A stretch of DNA of 12,128 nt from Dehalococcoidales bacterium (GTDB taxonomy: Bacteria > Chloroflexota > Dehalococcoidia > Dehalococcoidales > RBG-16-60-22). The position numbers were made by a program, and so were the translations under genes. Under the pieces are notes generated by a model. It had not been told where the DNA came from, did no database searches, and was given only the letters and a program-made list of their open reading frames with translations. Numbering within the stretch: the first letter of the stretch is position 1; every line of letters starts with the position of its first letter. Below, in pieces: positions 1 through 7,915 of the stretch. The stretch covers positions 1 through 12,128 of the forward strand of contig JAFGPF010000067.1 in assembly GCA_016926115.1 (NCBI GenBank), given 5' to 3'.

Positions 1-2
1 CC

Positions 3-1034
<1,032 letters not shown>

Positions 1035-1035
1035 A

Positions 1036-1602
1036 CTACTTACCCTGAATCAACGAGAAGAACTCGGCGCGGGAGGCGGGATTACTGTGGAACGACCCGC
1101 GGATAGCCGAGGTGATTACGTTGCTCCCCGGCTTTTTAATACCCCGCATGACCATGCACATATGCTCCGCCTGGACCACCACCGCTACCCCGTCCGCCTT
1201 GATGCCATCATTAATGGCATCCGCAATCTCGGTGGTCATGCGTTCCTGCACCTGGGGACGGCGGGCTATCGTTTCCACCACCCTCGCCAGCTTACTGATT
1301 CCTACGATACGCCCCTCGTCGTTGGGGATATACCCCACATGGGCGACGCCATAGAACGGTAGAAGATGATGCTCGCACATGGAATAAAACGGTATATCCT
1401 TTAAAACCACCATCTCCCGGTGTCCCAGTTCAAATCCCACTTCAAGATCATCCTTAGGGTCTTTTTCTAGACCCGCAAAAAGCTCAACGTACATCTCGGC
1501 AACACGCTGAGGGGTGGCTTTAAGCCCCTCTCGATCCGGGTCTTCGCCGATTGCCTCGATTATATTCAGTACCGATTTTTTTATTTTTCCCTCGTCGAAC
1601 AT
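1036..1602 (-). CDS. folE: GTP cyclohydrolase I
   Basis: The enzyme converts GTP to 7,8-dihydroneopterin triphosphate, the first step of tetrahydrofolate biosynthesis (and of queuosine precursors in some bacteria). The protein has 188 residues, the normal length for the short bacterial form. The zinc and active-site motif CEHHLLPF is at residues 76-83; Cys76, His79 and Cys149 (in AEHMCM) match the zinc ligands, and His78 the catalytic histidine. [10 protein letters not shown] (114-123) and a C-terminal SAIRGSF also fit the family. The ATG at 1602 is preceded by a strong AGGAGG-type ribosome binding site. The gene lies 115 bp downstream of thrC on the same strand, so it may be read from the threonine operon or from its own promoter; I found no convincing promoter. 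Confidence 0.96.
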   Translation of the reverse strand: MFDEGKIKKSVLNIIEAIGEDPDREGLKATPQRVAEMYVELFAGLEKDPKDDLEVGFELGHREMVVLKDIPFYSMCEHHLLPFYGVAHVGYIPNDEGRIVGISKLARVVETIARRPQVQERMTTEIADAINDGIKADGVAVVVQAEHMCMVMRGIKKPGSNVITSAIRGSFHSNPASRAEFFSLIQGK

Positions 1603-1620
1603 GCTCCTCCTGACTCACTT

Positions 1621-1692
1621 CGTCATTCACGCGAAAGCGGAAATCCACCCCTCCACTCCTCCCCTAGATTCTTCGCTTCGCTCAGAATGACA
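1621..1692. repeat. Two short hairpin-like intergenic motifs (REP-like)
   Basis: Two motifs lie side by side between folE and thrC. The first (1621-1648) contains cattcacgcgaaagcgg and looks like a degenerate copy of the common inverted repeat attcccgcgaaagcgggaat. The second (1666-1692) contains attcttcgcttcgctcagaa, with ATTCT and AGAAT as short complementary ends, and resembles intergenic repeats seen in many bacteria. Each occurs once here, so the call as repeats rests on my recollection of similar motifs, not on copies within the window. They could act as weak transcript-end hairpins downstream of thrC. Confidence 0.4.
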
Positions 1693-1717
1693 ATTTGCGC
1701 ATATTAATTTATTCAGG

Positions 1718-2770
1718 CTACCCCCACCCCAGGGCTTTCTCTACGGCAACCAAATCGTCCGGAAGCTCCAGGAACGAAGGCGCGTTCTTCAGGGCCGCCT
1801 CCGTATCCTTGAGTCCACTGCCGGTAACCACGCAGACGATTACATCCTTTGAGAAGTCCCGACCCTGCGCCCGCAGCTTTATCAGGCCCGCCAGCGGCGC
1901 CGCCGACGCCGGCTCGCCGAAGACCCCGGCTTCCGACGCCATGATTTTCTGGGCGGCGAGTATTTCCTCGTCGCTTACCATGTCGATAATACCGCCGGAC
2001 TCGTCGCGGGCGGCTTCGGCTTTCTTCCAGCTGGCCGGATTGCCGATGCGTATTGCCGTGGCTATCGTCTCCGGCTCGTCGATGGGATAGCCACGTACAA
2101 TCGGCGCGGCGCCTTCCGCCTGGAACCCGTACATCTTCGGTTTTTTGACCGCCTTGCCCGCCTCGTAATATTCCTTGAAACCCTTCCAGTAAGCGGTGAT
2201 GTTGCCGGCATTCCCCACCGGCAGGAAAAGATAGTCCGGGGCGTCGCCGAGGACGTCGATTATCTCGAAGGCGGCGGTCTTCTGTCCCTCGACTCGATAC
2301 GGATTGAGGGAGTTCACCAGCGTCACCGGGTGCTTCTCCGTCAGAGCCAGCACGATTTTCAGCGCGCGGTCGAAGTTGCCGTCGATGGCTACTATCTTCG
2401 CTCCGTGGACTACCGCCTGCGCCAGCTTGCCCATGGCGATATTACCCCTTGGTATGACGATGATGCATTCCAGTCCGCAGAAAGCCGCAAAGGCAGCGGC
2501 GGACGCGCTGGTATTGCCGGTGGAAGCGCAGATAATGGCCTTGCTGCCGTTTTCCACCGCGTTGGCGACCGCCATTACCATGCCCCGGTCCTTAAAAGAG
2601 CCGGTGGGATGGCAGCCCTCCAGCTTGAAATGCACTTCTTTACAGCCGTACTTCTCCGCCAGTTTATCGCACCTTACCAGCGGGGTATCCCCCTCGCCGA
2701 TGGTGAACACCGGTGTTTTGGAGGTAACCGGCAGGTATTTCTTATATTGAGATATTACTCCTTTTTTCAT
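1718..2770 (-). CDS. thrC: Threonine synthase
   Basis: A PLP-dependent enzyme that converts O-phospho-L-homoserine to L-threonine, the last step of threonine biosynthesis. The 350-residue length fits the short bacterial class of the fold-type II family. The PLP-binding Lys60 sits in [10 protein letters not shown] (54-63), followed by [14 protein letters not shown] (82-95) and the PLP phosphate-binding loop PVGNAGN (184-190). The C-terminal part contains [11 protein letters not shown] (312-322), also typical. The ATG at 2770 has an AAGGCGG-type ribosome binding site lying in the end of hom; hom's stop is only 2 bp upstream, so the genes are probably translationally coupled. It is the last threonine-specific gene of the attenuator-controlled operon. 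No intrinsic terminator is obvious directly after it. Confidence 0.96.
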   Translation of the reverse strand: MKKGVISQYKKYLPVTSKTPVFTIGEGDTPLVRCDKLAEKYGCKEVHFKLEGCHPTGSFKDRGMVMAVANAVENGSKAIICASTGNTSASAAAFAAFCGLECIIVIPRGNIAMGKLAQAVVHGAKIVAIDGNFDRALKIVLALTEKHPVTLVNSLNPYRVEGQKTAAFEIIDVLGDAPDYLFLPVGNAGNITAYWKGFKEYYEAGKAVKKPKMYGFQAEGAAPIVRGYPIDEPETIATAIRIGNPASWKKAEAARDESGGIIDMVSDEEILAAQKIMASEAGVFGEPASAAPLAGLIKLRAQGRDFSKDVIVCVVTGSGLKDTEAALKNAPSFLELPDDLVAVEKALGWG

Positions 2771-2772
2771 GG

Positions 2773-4086
2773 CTAACCGCCTTCTATATCTTCCACCCTG
2801 ATGAAGTTGCTGATTTCGTTGACCACCTCCAGCTTCTCCAGCTCGCCGAGGGCCTTACGCATGGCTTTCTCCACGGCGGGGTGGGTCATGATTACTATCT
2901 CCGCCGCCTTGGTCTTATCGTCCGATTCCGGCTGAATCGCCGAGGCGATGCTTATGTTGTTTTTCCCGAAGACCGTCGCAATCTGCGCCAGCACGCCGGG
3001 CTTGTCCGCGGCGTTGAGCCGGACGTAGTACTGTGTCTCGATTTCATCCATGGGCTTGATTTTCCTGCCCGCGACCGACTGCCGGGTGGATATGCTGCCG
3101 ATGCCCCGGGCAATCTTACGCGCCGAGGAAACGACGTCCGCAACGACCGCGCTGCTGGTGGCATTGGCCCCGGCGCCCTCGCCCATGAAGAGCACCTTGC
3201 CGACGAGGTCGCCTTCCACCTGGACGCAGTTATAGACGCCGTCCACCTTCGCCAGGAAGGAGTCCGCGGGAATGAACACCGGGTGTACCCTGGCTTCGAT
3301 GGAGGCATTGCTCAGCTTGGTGATGGCCAGCAGCTTAATGGCGAACCCCAGTTCCCGCGCGTAACGGAAGTCCCGGGCGGTCAGGCGCGAGATGCCCTCG
3401 CGGTAAATGTCCTCCGGGCGCACCTGCGTCTGGAACGCCAGCGAAGCCATGATAGCCAGCTTATAGTTGGCGTCTATCCCTTCGACGTCGTTTTCCGGGT
3501 CAGCCTCGGCATAGCCGAGGTCCTGCGCCTGCTTGAGGGCGGAAGCAAAGTCCATCCCCTCCTTCGCCATCATGGTGAGTATATAGTTGGTGGTGCCGTT
3601 GATGATGGCGAATATCCCGCTGATGTCGTTGGCCACCAGGTCGTGCTTGAAAGGGGCAATCAGCGGGATACCCCCGCCGACGCTGGCTTCGTACTGGAGT
3701 CCCACGCCGTGCTGGCGCGCCAGCGCCAGCAGTTCCGTGCCGTGCTTGGCGATGAGTTCCTTATTGGAAGTGACGACGTGTTTACCGCTTATGATAGCCC
3801 TTTTATGGTAGTCCAGCGCCGGGTTTACGCCGCCGATGGCTTCCACGACGATATCGATACCGGGCGCGTTGAAGAACTCCTCGTCGCCCGTGGTGAACAG
3901 GCCGGCGGGCATCTGCTTTGCCTGCGGTCGCGACAGGTCCTGCGGTAAAACCTTTATTTTACGCAGCACCAGCGGACAGCCGACCTTCTCCGATAATTCG
4001 TCCGCTTTATCGGTCAGCACCGATGCCACCTTGCCGGCGACCACGCCCAGGCCTATCAGTCCGACGCCGATTTCTCTTTTATCCAT
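2773..4086 (-). CDS. hom: Homoserine dehydrogenase with C-terminal ACT domain
   Basis: The enzyme reduces L-aspartate 4-semialdehyde to L-homoserine with NAD(P)H, at the branch to threonine and methionine. The preferred ATG at 4086 gives 437 residues. Features in order: Rossmann motif [10 protein letters not shown] (9-18), [10 protein letters not shown] (104-113), INGTTNYIL (162-170), and [16 protein letters not shown] (191-206) followed by a Lys matching the catalytic one near 209. An ACT domain (about 353-430, starting [18 protein letters not shown]) is the usual site of threonine feedback inhibition. The start lies 5 bp after the foldase stop codon; GGAG directly abuts it, an unusually short spacing. 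An in-frame GTG at 4140 would add 18 residues overlapping the foldase gene and is less likely. No aspartokinase domain is fused and no aspartokinase gene is in the window. Confidence 0.95.
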   Translation of the reverse strand: MDKREIGVGLIGLGVVAGKVASVLTDKADELSEKVGCPLVLRKIKVLPQDLSRPQAKQMPAGLFTTGDEEFFNAPGIDIVVEAIGGVNPALDYHKRAIISGKHVVTSNKELIAKHGTELLALARQHGVGLQYEASVGGGIPLIAPFKHDLVANDISGIFAIINGTTNYILTMMAKEGMDFASALKQAQDLGYAEADPENDVEGIDANYKLAIMASLAFQTQVRPEDIYREGISRLTARDFRYARELGFAIKLLAITKLSNASIEARVHPVFIPADSFLAKVDGVYNCVQVEGDLVGKVLFMGEGAGANATSSAVVADVVSSARKIARGIGSISTRQSVAGRKIKPMDEIETQYYVRLNAADKPGVLAQIATVFGKNNISIASAIQPESDDKTKAAEIVIMTHPAVEKAMRKALGELEKLEVVNEISNFIRVEDIEGG

Positions 4087-4091
4087 CTCCT

Positions 4092-5381
4092 TTACCCCCC
4101 CGCTTGCTCCAGTTCTTTCAACGCCCGTTCCATCGCCCACTGGTTTAAATCGTCGGTCAAACCCGAATCGTCAATGACGAGGAAAGGGTCGGAAAACAGG
4201 CCGTTGACCCAGTTGCTGTAGAGCTGGTCCACGAGATAATTCCGGTCTTCACTGTCGATGACCCTGTCTTCTTCCCTGTCGACCGCTTCCACCAGCCAGT
4301 ATCCGCCCGTACTCCAGTATTTGTCATCGCGAATGGGGTCGCTCCATTTCCCCAGTTCTGTTTCCACAGCAAAAACATAGTTATCGAAAGGCTCGCTTAT
4401 CTGTTCGGGCAGCGTGTACCCCAGTTCCCCGTGCTTATCACGCGAGGGACTGTAATTGGAATACTCGTCGGCGATGGGACCCAGCGCCTCGCCGGCTTCC
4501 AGCCGGGCCTTTATTTCCCGGGCTTCGTCCTCGCTGCTCAGGAATACCGCCGACACGTTTGCCGAAGCTTCTTCCGGCATATCGTTAACCCTTATCAGCC
4601 AGTAACCCAACTGCTTGGACTTTTCCTCATCGAAAAGCGGCTCGCTCCATACCCCCGGCTCCGCGCTGAAGGCATAATCGATTGCTACGGCAGAACCGAG
4701 TTGGACCTCGTAAATCTCCCTGGGATGCCAGCCGTAGTCCCCCTGGTTCATGTTCATGGCATAATAGTCCAGGGCGTATTCCTCCACCAGCGCGGTATAG
4801 TTATCACCGCTGAGCAGTTGCCCCCTGACCTTCGACGCCAGGCTCTCACTCTCCAGCAGCATTGCCCTGGCATGCACCTGCTCCGCCGACTCCGGCACCT
4901 GACTGCCAAAGTAATCCACTTTAAGTTTGGACTCAATAAGCTGTGACTCAAGAGTAGTTTTATATCCGTAAGTTGCGGGCAGACCGACTCCTTCCAGTCT
5001 CTCTAATATTTCTTCCTCACTCACGGTAATACCGAGCTCCGCAGCTTTCTGCCTGGTTACTTCTATCCGCTGCATCTCCTGCATCGTGGTCTGCCCCAGC
5101 ATGCCGATATCGGAATCGGGCTGACCTTCCTTAATCATTTTCAGCAGTTCGATATACTGTCCGGTATTAAACTTGGTATCGTTTACCTCGAGGACGGTCT
5201 TATGCATCGGGATATAATCCCCTATCAGCCAGCCTATCACGACGATTAATACAACCGCGGTGATGACCGCAATCCCCCCGAAGAAGATAATGCGTTGGCG
5301 CCGCCTTTGCTTCTGAAGGCTGGATAGCTGGCGGCGGGTATATTCGCGCTTGGGTTTTTCTGTTTTCTTTTTCTTAGCCAA
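4092..5381 (-). CDS. Membrane-anchored PpiC/SurA-type peptidyl-prolyl isomerase (foldase)
   Basis: Probable extracytoplasmic folding factor. From the preferred TTG start it has 429 residues. It begins with a strongly basic cytoplasmic tail (residues 2-30, rich in Lys and Arg), then one membrane span (about 31-53, with IAVITAVVLIVVIGWLIG). A SurA_N-like helical region follows (about 60-165). Two parvulin-like segments come next (about 167-266 and 275-368), each ending in a GYWL motif (LGYWLIRV and GGYWLVEA). It therefore resembles PrsA/SurA-type chaperones; whether both isomerase domains are active cannot be judged by eye. I chose the TTG at 5381 because AAGGG lies 7 nt upstream; an in-frame TTG at 5435 would add 18 residues but has no ribosome binding site. 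It is the first gene after the threonine attenuator and nearly abuts hom (5-bp gap). Confidence 0.85.
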   Translation of the reverse strand: MAKKKKTEKPKREYTRRQLSSLQKQRRRQRIIFFGGIAVITAVVLIVVIGWLIGDYIPMHKTVLEVNDTKFNTGQYIELLKMIKEGQPDSDIGMLGQTTMQEMQRIEVTRQKAAELGITVSEEEILERLEGVGLPATYGYKTTLESQLIESKLKVDYFGSQVPESAEQVHARAMLLESESLASKVRGQLLSGDNYTALVEEYALDYYAMNMNQGDYGWHPREIYEVQLGSAVAIDYAFSAEPGVWSEPLFDEEKSKQLGYWLIRVNDMPEEASANVSAVFLSSEDEAREIKARLEAGEALGPIADEYSNYSPSRDKHGELGYTLPEQISEPFDNYVFAVETELGKWSDPIRDDKYWSTGGYWLVEAVDREEDRVIDSEDRNYLVDQLYSNWVNGLFSDPFLVIDDSGLTDDLNQWAMERALKELEQAGG

Positions 5382-5476
5382 GGTATTTCCCTTCCATGAT
5401 AAATTTGACTTACTGCTGTTATATTTATAATGCAAAAGCCGTTGCTATTTCAAATGGCAGCTATGAATTTGCATAT

Positions 5477-5505
5477 AAAAAAACCCGGGCATCTCTCCCG
5501 GGCTC
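5477..5505 (-). terminator. Attenuator terminator of the threonine operon
   Basis: On the minus strand a CCCGGG/CCCGGG stem, extended by three A-U or G-U pairs to about 9 bp, encloses a 7-nt loop (AGAGATG) and runs straight into seven T residues. This is a textbook intrinsic terminator. It lies between the leader ORF and the first structural gene, so it would stop transcription about 95 bp before the foldase start. Its upstream arm is also part of the antiterminator pairing. Confidence 0.85.
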
Positions 5506-5570
5506 ATCATGCATCTCCTGGTGAACGTTTAGTTTACAGCGCGTTCCGAACCGGAGACACAACGAGCCCG
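5499..5570 (-). promoter_or_regulatory. Antiterminator stem of the threonine attenuator
   Basis: In the minus-strand RNA, the arm CGGGCUCGUUGUGUCUCC (5570 down to 5553) can pair with GGAGAUGCAUGAUGAGCCCG (5518 down to 5499). This gives 14 consecutive pairs including G-U wobbles, a 2-nt bulge, then 4 more pairs. The second arm shares GAGCCCG with the terminator's upstream arm, so the two structures exclude each other. The first arm begins 6 nt after the last of three Thr codons. A ribosome stalled there would leave both arms free and favour readthrough. A ribosome at the leader stop codon (5531-5529) would shadow the start of the second arm and favour termination. The pairing is seen directly; the mechanism is inferred. 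Confidence 0.72.
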
Positions 5571-5636
5571 CCGGGGCGTAGTAGTAGCCTGGCTGTTATT
5601 CAGTTCCTGTTGTATCTTGCGGTTCATACGTGCCAA
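5529..5636 (-). CDS. Threonine leader peptide (attenuator sensor), about 32-35 residues
   Basis: A short ORF between the promoter and the attenuator terminator. From the TTG at 5636 (AAGGA 9 nt upstream) it has 35 residues; from the ATG at 5627, 32. It contains three consecutive threonine codons, ACT ACT ACG (5585-5577), within the local peptide QATTTPRRARC, and ends with TAA at 5529-5531. The rest is polar and resembles no folded domain. The role would be to let ribosome speed at the Thr codons report charged tRNA-Thr, as thrL does in enterobacteria, though this sequence is unrelated to E. coli thrL. The Thr run is short compared with E. coli, and the stop codon lies downstream of the first antiterminator arm, which is a less classical layout. 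Other frames here show no alternative gene. Confidence 0.65.
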   Translation of the reverse strand: MARMNRKIQQELNNSQATTTPRRARCVSGSERAVN

Positions 5637-5669
5637 TATCTCTCTTCCTTTTATCAAACGGATAGCCTG

Positions 5670-5698
5670 ATTATATAACGGCTGATATCGGATGTCAA
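5670..5698 (-). promoter_or_regulatory. Consensus sigma-70-type promoter of the threonine operon
   Basis: On the minus strand TTGACA (5698-5693) and TATAAT (5675-5670) are separated by exactly 17 bp, a perfect match to the bacterial housekeeping consensus. Transcription should start near 5663, about 27 nt before the leader ORF start. A promoter this strong fits an operon whose output is set downstream by attenuation. The region 5382-5775 carries this promoter, the leader and attenuator, and a divergent promoter; I see no other gene in it. Confidence 0.85.
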
Positions 5699-5720
5699 CG
5701 CCCTGAACTGCGCGGTTCTG

Positions 5721-5749
5721 TTGCGTTGTGGGGTAGGTTATTTTATACT
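5721..5749 (+). promoter_or_regulatory. Probable promoter of the AT-rich membrane-protein gene
   Basis: On the plus strand TTGCGT (5721-5726) and TATACT (5744-5749) have a 17-bp spacer. The -10 matches the consensus at five of six positions; the -35 keeps only the TTG. Start of transcription would be near 5756, with GGAGGTGGAG (5765-5774) as ribosome binding site just before the ATG at 5776. It is back to back with the threonine operon promoter. Confidence 0.5.
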
Positions 5750-5775
5750 CCCTTTGAAGCATCTGGAGGTGGAGC

Positions 5776-6246
5776 ATGAATCAGGCAGAATTATTTTATT
5801 CAGAGGTTTGCAGAAGAACGGAAGAGCAGTACAAGACTAGGCAACATTTTGATACTGTAGCTGTAGGAGTTCTTGGTTTTTCGGGTGTATTGCTTAGTCT
5901 AACTCCATTTGTAGCTTCCAAGTGGTCAGATTATTCAATCTATCCTATTATCACAATTTGTATTGCTTTTATAGCTATAGCAGTATCGACAGTCTTCGGA
6001 CTATGGTTGAGAAATTGGGAATTCCAACCTAACTTGTCAGAATTGGCTGGGCATATAGAGTCCTTAGAATATGAGAATGAAGCACTCGTTCTCTGGTCTG
6101 CTAAATGGATGTCAGATGCAGTTGCTAATAACAAGAGACCACTAAGGATTAAAGCTATTTGCCTAAGAGTAGCCTATACATTTTTATCAATAGAGGCACT
6201 TAGCCTAATAACTATTTACTCTTTGGGGGTCTACCTATGTCCCTAA
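5776..6246 (+). CDS. Small predicted membrane protein, three membrane segments, function unknown
   Basis: I do not recognise this 156-residue protein as a named family. It starts with a polar, charged helix (1-25), followed by hydrophobic segments at about 28-47 (VGVLGFSGVLLSL), 55-78 (IITICIAFIAIAVSTVFGLW) and 133-154. A soluble stretch (about 80-125) separates the second and third. The layout recalls small multi-span proteins of the SLATT-like type, some of which occur in defence islands, but that is a loose resemblance. The ATG at 5776 has a strong GGAGG ribosome binding site. Base composition differs sharply from the neighbours: 22 of 60 bases are G or C at 6121-6180, against 40 of 60 at 7561-7620 in nadB. 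It is also the only complete plus-strand gene besides the gyrB fragment. Recent acquisition is likely. Confidence 0.75.
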   Translation: MNQAELFYSEVCRRTEEQYKTRQHFDTVAVGVLGFSGVLLSLTPFVASKWSDYSIYPIITICIAFIAIAVSTVFGLWLRNWEFQPNLSELAGHIESLEYENEALVLWSAKWMSDAVANNKRPLRIKAICLRVAYTFLSIEALSLITIYSLGVYLCP

Positions 6247-6389
6247 GTTCAACTTCAGGGGCGGGCTTTGGTGGTAACTTAGGTGGTTTAGATGGTTCCT
6301 TAACCATAGCTCTATTTTACCACGTTGACACCAATATGCAACAGAACACATGCGCACCCTGCCTAAAAACCCTCACTTCCGCCATATAA
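6237..6389 (+). CDS. Possible 50-residue Gly-rich small ORF
   Basis: An ATG at 6237 overlaps the last 10 bases of the membrane-protein gene and opens a 50-codon frame ending with TAA at 6387-6389, 17 bp into the 3' end of nadB. A GGGGG run 7 nt upstream could serve as ribosome binding site. The start of the peptide is Gly/Ser-rich (SGAGFGGNLGGLDGS) and it later has two Cys in CAPC. Overlapping stop and start codons would suit translational coupling, but there is no family resemblance, and a minus-strand ORF (6307-6212) covers part of the same DNA. It may be non-coding. Confidence 0.2.
   Translation: MSLSSTSGAGFGGNLGGLDGSLTIALFYHVDTNMQQNTCAPCLKTLTSAI
6242..6283. repeat. 8-bp inverted repeat after the membrane-protein gene
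   Basis: CCTAAGTT (6242-6249) and AACTTAGG (6276-6283) are perfect complements with 26 bases between, overlapping the stop codon of the plus-strand gene. A second small hairpin, ATGGTT-CCTT-AACCAT, follows at 6292-6307. Neither has a proper T tract, so a role in ending or stabilising the transcript is only possible. Apart from these and the small ORF candidates, the 126-bp gap before nadB shows nothing. Confidence 0.35.
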
Positions 6390-7914
6390 TGCGGCGCCGC
6401 CACTCGGGACTGCTCCGGGGGAAGTCCGACCGGAAATGGGCGCCCCGGCTCTCCTCCCTGATGAGCGCCGCCTCCGTCAGCAGCCGCCCGGTTAAAATCA
6501 GGTTGCTCAACTCGTAGGAAGGCTGTTCGGTGGGCGGGGCCAGGGACTGCTGCCACGCCGCCAGGATACCCGCCGCCTGTTCCAGTCCTGCTTTTTCCCG
6601 GATAATGCCCACCTTATCCCAGTGCAGCTTCTGTAGCGCGGCAGGTCCCGCCTGCGGTAAGTCGGCGGGAACGTTCCACTTTTCCAGTGACGGGTACGTA
6701 TCATTAGTTTTTTTCCCATCGGGACTTTTTTCCTTTGATTTATCCCGGGTGCGCTCGATTATCCTCTTGCTGAAGACGATGGCTTCCAGCAGCGAGTTCG
6801 AAGCGAGACGGTTCGCCCCGTGGACTCCCGTGCAGGCGACCTCCCCGGTGGCGAACAACCCGACGATATTGGTCTCTCCCCAGCTGTTGGTCTTGATACC
6901 GCCAATCATGTAGTGCGCCGCCGGCGCCACCGGAATCAGGTTCCGGGTAATATCAAGTCCGTGGTCGAGGCAGAAACGGTAGATATGCGGGAAACGGGCG
7001 GTAATCGTGTTGGGAGGCAGATGGGTGACATCCAGGAAGACCCTGTCGGAACCGGACTTCTTCATCTCGTCCACGATGCTGCGGGCGACGACATCGCGCG
7101 GCGCCATGTCCTCACTTTTATGATATTTCGCCATGAAGGGTTGATAATCCGCGTTACGCAGGATGCCCCCCTCCCCGCGCACGGCTTCCGATACCAGGAA
7201 AGGTATGACGCCGGGCATGCGGAGGGCGGTGGGATGAAACTGGAAGAACTCCATGTCCGCAATCTCGGCGCCGGCGTGATAGGCCAGTGCTATCCCATCG
7301 CCGGTGGCTATATCCGAGTTGGTATTGTATTTAAAAAGCTGCCCGGAACCGCCGGTAGCCAGGATAAGGTAGCGGCAGGCAAACTCCTCGATGGTGCCGG
7401 TACGGCATTCCAGTGCCCTGATGCCAGCCACCTCTCCCTTTTCCACCAGGATTTCGGTCGCCAGGAAATTCTCCAGTACCTGAATACCGGCAGCGCGCAC
7501 CTGCTGGCTTAAAGTAACCTCGATATATTCGCCCGTGGCGTCTCCGCCGGCATGGAGGACGCGGGGCACGCTATGCGCCGCCTCCATGGTCAGGGCAATC
7601 TCGCCGTCGAGGGTATCGAACGGCACCCGGTAGCCGACCAGGTCGGCGATGCGTGCCGGGGCTTCGTTCGCCAGTATCCGCACCGTTTCCTCGTCGGAAA
7701 GCCCGTCGCCGGCGTTGATGGTGTCCCGTATGTGCAGCTCTGGAGAATCTTCCTTGCTGATAGCGGCGGCGATGCCCCCCTGGGCGTACTTGGTATTGCA
7801 GTCGTCGATGCTCCCCTTGGTGATGACCAGCACGCTGCCCTGTTCGCGGGCCAGCAGGGCGGTATACAGCCCGCCGATGCCGCTGCCCACGACGATGTAG
7901 TCGTACCGGTCCAT
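6373..7914 (-). CDS. nadB: L-aspartate oxidase
   Basis: A flavoenzyme oxidising L-aspartate to iminoaspartate for quinolinate and NAD synthesis; without oxygen the family uses fumarate as electron acceptor. The 513-residue protein has the FAD motif GSGIGGLY (10-17) and NTKYAQGGIAAAI (40-52), which lacks the covalent-FAD His of SdhA. Glu111 precedes HSVPRVLHAGGDATG (114-128) and matches the Glu typical of aspartate oxidases. FHPT (His227), SEAVRGEGG (Glu243, Arg246), APRDVV (Arg273), HYMIGGI (His334) and HGANRLASNSLLE (365-377) complete the active site. The C-terminal helical domain ends with the family signature RGAHFRSDFP. The ATG at 7914 is 1 bp from the upstream acyl-CoA dehydrogenase stop, so translation is probably coupled. 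nadA and nadC are absent from the window, which is unusual company for nadB. Confidence 0.93.
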   Translation of the reverse strand: MDRYDYIVVGSGIGGLYTALLAREQGSVLVITKGSIDDCNTKYAQGGIAAAISKEDSPELHIRDTINAGDGLSDEETVRILANEAPARIADLVGYRVPFDTLDGEIALTMEAAHSVPRVLHAGGDATGEYIEVTLSQQVRAAGIQVLENFLATEILVEKGEVAGIRALECRTGTIEEFACRYLILATGGSGQLFKYNTNSDIATGDGIALAYHAGAEIADMEFFQFHPTALRMPGVIPFLVSEAVRGEGGILRNADYQPFMAKYHKSEDMAPRDVVARSIVDEMKKSGSDRVFLDVTHLPPNTITARFPHIYRFCLDHGLDITRNLIPVAPAAHYMIGGIKTNSWGETNIVGLFATGEVACTGVHGANRLASNSLLEAIVFSKRIIERTRDKSKEKSPDGKKTNDTYPSLEKWNVPADLPQAGPAALQKLHWDKVGIIREKAGLEQAAGILAAWQQSLAPPTEQPSYELSNLILTGRLLTEAALIREESRGAHFRSDFPRSSPEWRRRIIWRK

Positions 7915-7915
7915 C

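Noticed and set aside
2881..3948. Long plus-strand open frame of 355 codons opposite hom
   Set aside because: It is the antisense shadow of homoserine dehydrogenase, a common effect in GC-rich genes; no recognisable domain and no suitable ribosome binding site.
4087..4140. GTG start at 4140 for hom, adding 18 residues
   Set aside because: It would overlap the foldase gene, and the added residues do not resemble the start of homoserine dehydrogenases; the ATG at 4086 fits the Rossmann fold spacing, although its GGAG is very close.
5477..5663. T-box or metabolite riboswitch as explanation for the thr leader
   Set aside because: I could not find the T-box antiterminator sequence or a specifier loop, and the short ORF with Thr codons plus exclusive stems explains the region better.
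5637..5777. Upstream extension of the leader ORF to an 82-codon ORF beginning at 5777
   Set aside because: It would start upstream of and run through the consensus promoter, so the RNA from that promoter could not encode it.
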